From: JAJUFS01 sp964599565
GTDB lineage: Bacteria > Pseudomonadota > Gammaproteobacteria > Natronospirales > JAJUFS01
NCBI GenBank assembly: GCA_964599565.1
Contig: CAZRFE010000067.1
Location: 1 to 14,566 of the forward strand
Reading direction: 5' to 3'
DNA: 14,566 nt
Shown here: positions 14,342 to 14,566 of the stretch, piece by piece
Position numbering within the stretch: position 1 is the first letter of the stretch
Layout: each line of letters opens with the position of its first letter
Position numbers and translations under genes: made by a program
Notes under the pieces: generated by a model
The model's input: the letters and a program-made list of their open reading frames with translations, nothing else
The model's database searches: none
What the model was told of the DNA's origin: nothing

Positions 14342-14357
14342 TGTGAACGGTATCACA
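14342..14357. promoter_or_regulatory. CRP/Clp-type binding palindrome
   Basis: TGTGA-ACGGTA-TCACA is a perfect match to the CRP core TGTGA-N6-TCACA, with further ATTT flanking on one side. It lies 233 bp upstream of the pilin start and ends right where the riboswitch aptamer begins. I find no convincing -35/-10 pair nearby (TATATC just upstream is a weak -10), so whether it would activate or repress is open. Confidence 0.65.
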
Positions 14358-14424
14358 TTTGACGATATATCCAAATTCCCACGCCCGGAAAAGCGGGATC
14401 GCCGGATTTCTTGTCCGCGTGCGT

Positions 14425-14459
14425 AAAAAAAGGGAGCTGGGTCAGGCGTGGGTGAGCTC
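14425..14459 (-). terminator. Weak candidate terminator of the HEPN gene
   Basis: A 5-bp stem (GAGCT/AGCTC) overlaps the HEPN stop codon and is followed by CC and seven T on the minus strand. The T run is good but the stem is weak with a 16-nt loop. The rest of 14358-14424 shows no gene and presumably holds the pilus operon promoter. Confidence 0.3.
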
Positions 14460-14566
14460 GGCGATGCGCGACTCGCAGGCATGCAGCACGAGATCGCGCA
14501 AGGCGCGAACGCGGAGAGCGATGGCGTCCACCTCTTCGCGCGAGATGCTGAAGCGCTTGAGGTAAC
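14442..14566 (-). CDS. HEPN-domain protein, C-terminal 40 codons (5' part outside window)
   Basis: The open minus-strand frame runs from the window edge to TGA at 14442-14444 and reads YLKRFSISREEVDAIALRVR, then ALRDLVLHACESRIAELTHA. RDLVLH is an R-X4-H motif as in HEPN ribonuclease-type domains, and the sequence fits the end of HEPN modules often paired with a minimal nucleotidyltransferase. The partner and the full length lie outside the window, so a toxin, regulator or other role cannot be assigned. This copy is uninterrupted, unlike the remnant at 8889-9147. Confidence 0.65.
   Translation of the reverse strand, partial: YLKRFSISREEVDAIALRVRALRDLVLHACESRIAELTHA
14442..14566 (-). repeat. 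Direct repeat copy 2 (HEPN 3' end)
   Basis: 125 bp, the partner of 8889-9011 in the same orientation, continuing past the window edge. The offset between copies is 5553 bp and encloses the whole pilus operon and its riboswitch. Confidence 0.93.

Noticed and set aside
9864..14566. Insertion sequence or integrase in or beside the pilus block
   Set aside because: No transposase, integrase or terminal inverted repeats were found. Only the HEPN direct repeats bound the block.

Overview
The window looks like chromosomal DNA of a high-GC gammaproteobacterium. The synthetase, methionine-pathway and envelope genes, the strong GC bias at third codon positions, the encoded tRNA CCA end and the archaic chaperone-usher genes together fit a Xanthomonadales/Lysobacterales-like lineage. 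That placement is an inference; no rRNA or other marker is present. Nearly everything is on the minus strand. The exceptions are one membrane protein gene and one tRNA.

Left part (1-6600), housekeeping. The minus strand reads gltX (3482-4900), then an intrinsic terminator or attenuator, then metF (2309-3238) and the first 750 codons of metH (1-2252, cut by the window edge). MetF makes the 5-methyltetrahydrofolate that MetH uses to methylate homocysteine. A DUF21-CBS-CorC/HlyC membrane protein gene (5051-6367) diverges from gltX. It is followed by a tRNA-Val(CAC) gene with its own consensus promoter, a 14-bp tandem duplication at its 5' boundary and a strong terminator shared with the converging peptidase gene.

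Middle part (6649-9150). A secreted S9-family serine peptidase (minus strand) is followed by a broken, N-terminally truncated HEPN-domain remnant.

Right part (9147-14441), the most interesting. A compact minus-strand operon encodes an archaic (Csu-like, sigma-clade) chaperone-usher pilus: spore-coat-U pilin, chaperone, usher, second single-domain spore-coat-U subunit, then a small lipoprotein of unknown function. Junctions are 1-nt overlap, 3-nt gap, 10-nt overlap and 36-nt gap. The 332-bp leader upstream holds a convincing class I cyclic-di-GMP riboswitch (GEMM-I) aptamer. It retains the AGGGCAAACC, GAAA-capped stem, GGGACGCAAAG and GGTAGCGGGG elements. A 16-nt segment further downstream is fully complementary (13 Watson-Crick plus 3 GU pairs) to the aptamer core and is a natural switching partner. 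A perfect TGTGA-N6-TCACA CRP/Clp-type palindrome abuts the aptamer's 5' end. Pilus expression is therefore predicted to respond to cyclic-di-GMP and perhaps to a CRP/Clp regulator.

The pilus block lies between two direct copies of the 3' end of a HEPN-domain gene. The right copy (window edge) is open and keeps the R-X4-H motif. The left copy has a 2-nt deletion just before that motif and an extra stop. This suggests duplication or insertion history for the block.
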